NCBI GenBank assembly: GCA_947478865.1
Contig: CANJXF010000045.1
Span: 1-33,365, forward strand
DNA: 33,365 bases
Source: Verrucomicrobiales bacterium
Lineage (GTDB): Bacteria > Verrucomicrobiota > Verrucomicrobiia > Limisphaerales > CANJXF01
Reading direction: 5' to 3'
The translations under genes were made by a program, and so were the position numbers. Shown here piece by piece: positions 33,006-33,365 of this stretch. Position 1 is the stretch's first letter; each line of letters begins with the position of its first letter. A model generated the notes under the pieces. That model was not told the DNA's origin. It was given only the letters and a program-made list of their open reading frames with translations, and did no database searches.

Positions 33006-33365
33006 ATGGTTCAAATGGAACGTCGACCCGCAAAACCTGGCGATCGCAAGGGAGAGGTTTTCCGCACAGAGCTGACGGTTTCCAATCCATCAACGTCCGT
33101 CGGCGTGGGCGGCTTGATGTGGATTGCAGAATTCATCTCTGGCTCAGTCAGTGCTCACTTTGCTGCGTTCGACGGCAGTGGAAATGTCTCGGCATTGTTG
33201 AGCGCCCGAGATGGGGCGGAAACCCGATACGAATACGGACCGTTTGGAGAAACGATTCGGCAAACGGGAACCTTCGCTACAAACAACCCGTTCCGATTCA
33301 GCGCCAAGTTCACCGACAATGAATCGGGGATGCTTTATTATGGTTATCGGTATTACAACCCCTCC
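33006..33365 (+). CDS. RHS repeat-associated core fragment, running off the right edge
   Basis: The frame is open from 32967 (after a TGA at 32964) to the window end. From about 33075 it encodes an unmistakable RHS core: STSVGVGGLMWIAEF, FDGSGNVSALLSARDGAETR, YEYGPFGETIRQTG, then NPFRFSAKF and LYYGYRYYNPS. This is the C-terminal tip of the RHS/YD-repeat shell that normally precedes a variable toxin or effector domain. The roughly 25 residues before it (from the ATG at 33006) are not recognised, and none of the long upstream YD-repeat region is present. It is therefore probably a 5'-truncated remnant or an orphan cassette, or a start I cannot place. Anything after the core lies outside the window. 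Confidence 0.72.
   Translation, partial: MVQMERRPAKPGDRKGEVFRTELTVSNPSTSVGVGGLMWIAEFISGSVSAHFAAFDGSGNVSALLSARDGAETRYEYGPFGETIRQTGTFATNNPFRFSAKFTDNESGMLYYGYRYYNPS

Noticed and set aside
33119-33322. 67-codon plus-strand frame near the right edge
   Set aside because: It is out of frame with the clear RHS core that covers the same bases.

Overview
The window looks like a chromosomal segment from a soil or freshwater Verrucomicrobium, with Pedosphaera/Limisphaerales-type relatives the best guess. This is inferred from moderately high GC and from gene content: several twin-arginine-exported oxidoreductases and sugar isomerases, a DUF1080 domain, a parallel-beta-helix pectate lyase with a C-terminal calcium-binding-type repeat, a fused SpmA/SpmB protein, LuxC/LuxE-like enzymes and an orphan RHS tip. 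No phage, CRISPR array, rRNA or tRNA was found. The genes are tightly packed, with stop/start overlaps within operons and nearly touching stops between convergent genes. No gap between genes exceeds 300 bases.

Layout. (1) Positions 1-96 hold the N-terminus of a minus-strand gene cut by the window edge, possibly a transposase. (2) 314-1410: a short-chain dehydrogenase convergent with queD. (3) 1577-5412 (-): a three-gene operon of LuxE-like acyl-protein synthetase, MFS transporter and LuxC-like acyl-CoA reductase, with no luciferase genes. (4) 5598-10222: exported carbohydrate and hydrolase genes (a beta-propeller glycosidase-like protein, a CocE-type esterase/peptidase, a lipoprotein). (5) 10309-14296 (-): pectate lyase, Gfo/Idh/MocA oxidoreductase and xylose-isomerase-like TIM barrel, a likely polysaccharide or sugar-acid catabolic set. 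(6) 14537-16146: pdxH convergent with a lone ABC ATPase, which follows a 55-residue membrane protein. (7) 16285-20678 (+): L,D-transpeptidase, SpmAB fusion, amino-acid permease and deacetylase-like protein, an apparent envelope-related operon. (8) 20724-24350 (-): an exported six-hairpin-type protein and an aspartate aminotransferase. (9) 24423-26364 (-): tspO, broken by a one-base frameshift, followed by a DNA photolyase. (10) 26576-32847: exported hydrolases, including two unusual fusions (esterase + SMP-30, SGNH hydrolase + DUF1080) transcribed divergently from a region with a 22-bp dyad, then a small membrane protein and an HSL-type esterase. (11) From about 33000 to the right edge: an RHS core fragment.

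The most interesting items are the lux-like aldehyde module without luciferase, the tspO frameshift beside the photolyase, the small membrane protein coupled to the lone ABC ATPase, the L,D-transpeptidase/SpmAB/permease/deacetylase operon whose deacetylase lacks the usual catalytic aspartates, and two palindromes in divergent intergenic regions. No wholly new defence or mobile system is visible.
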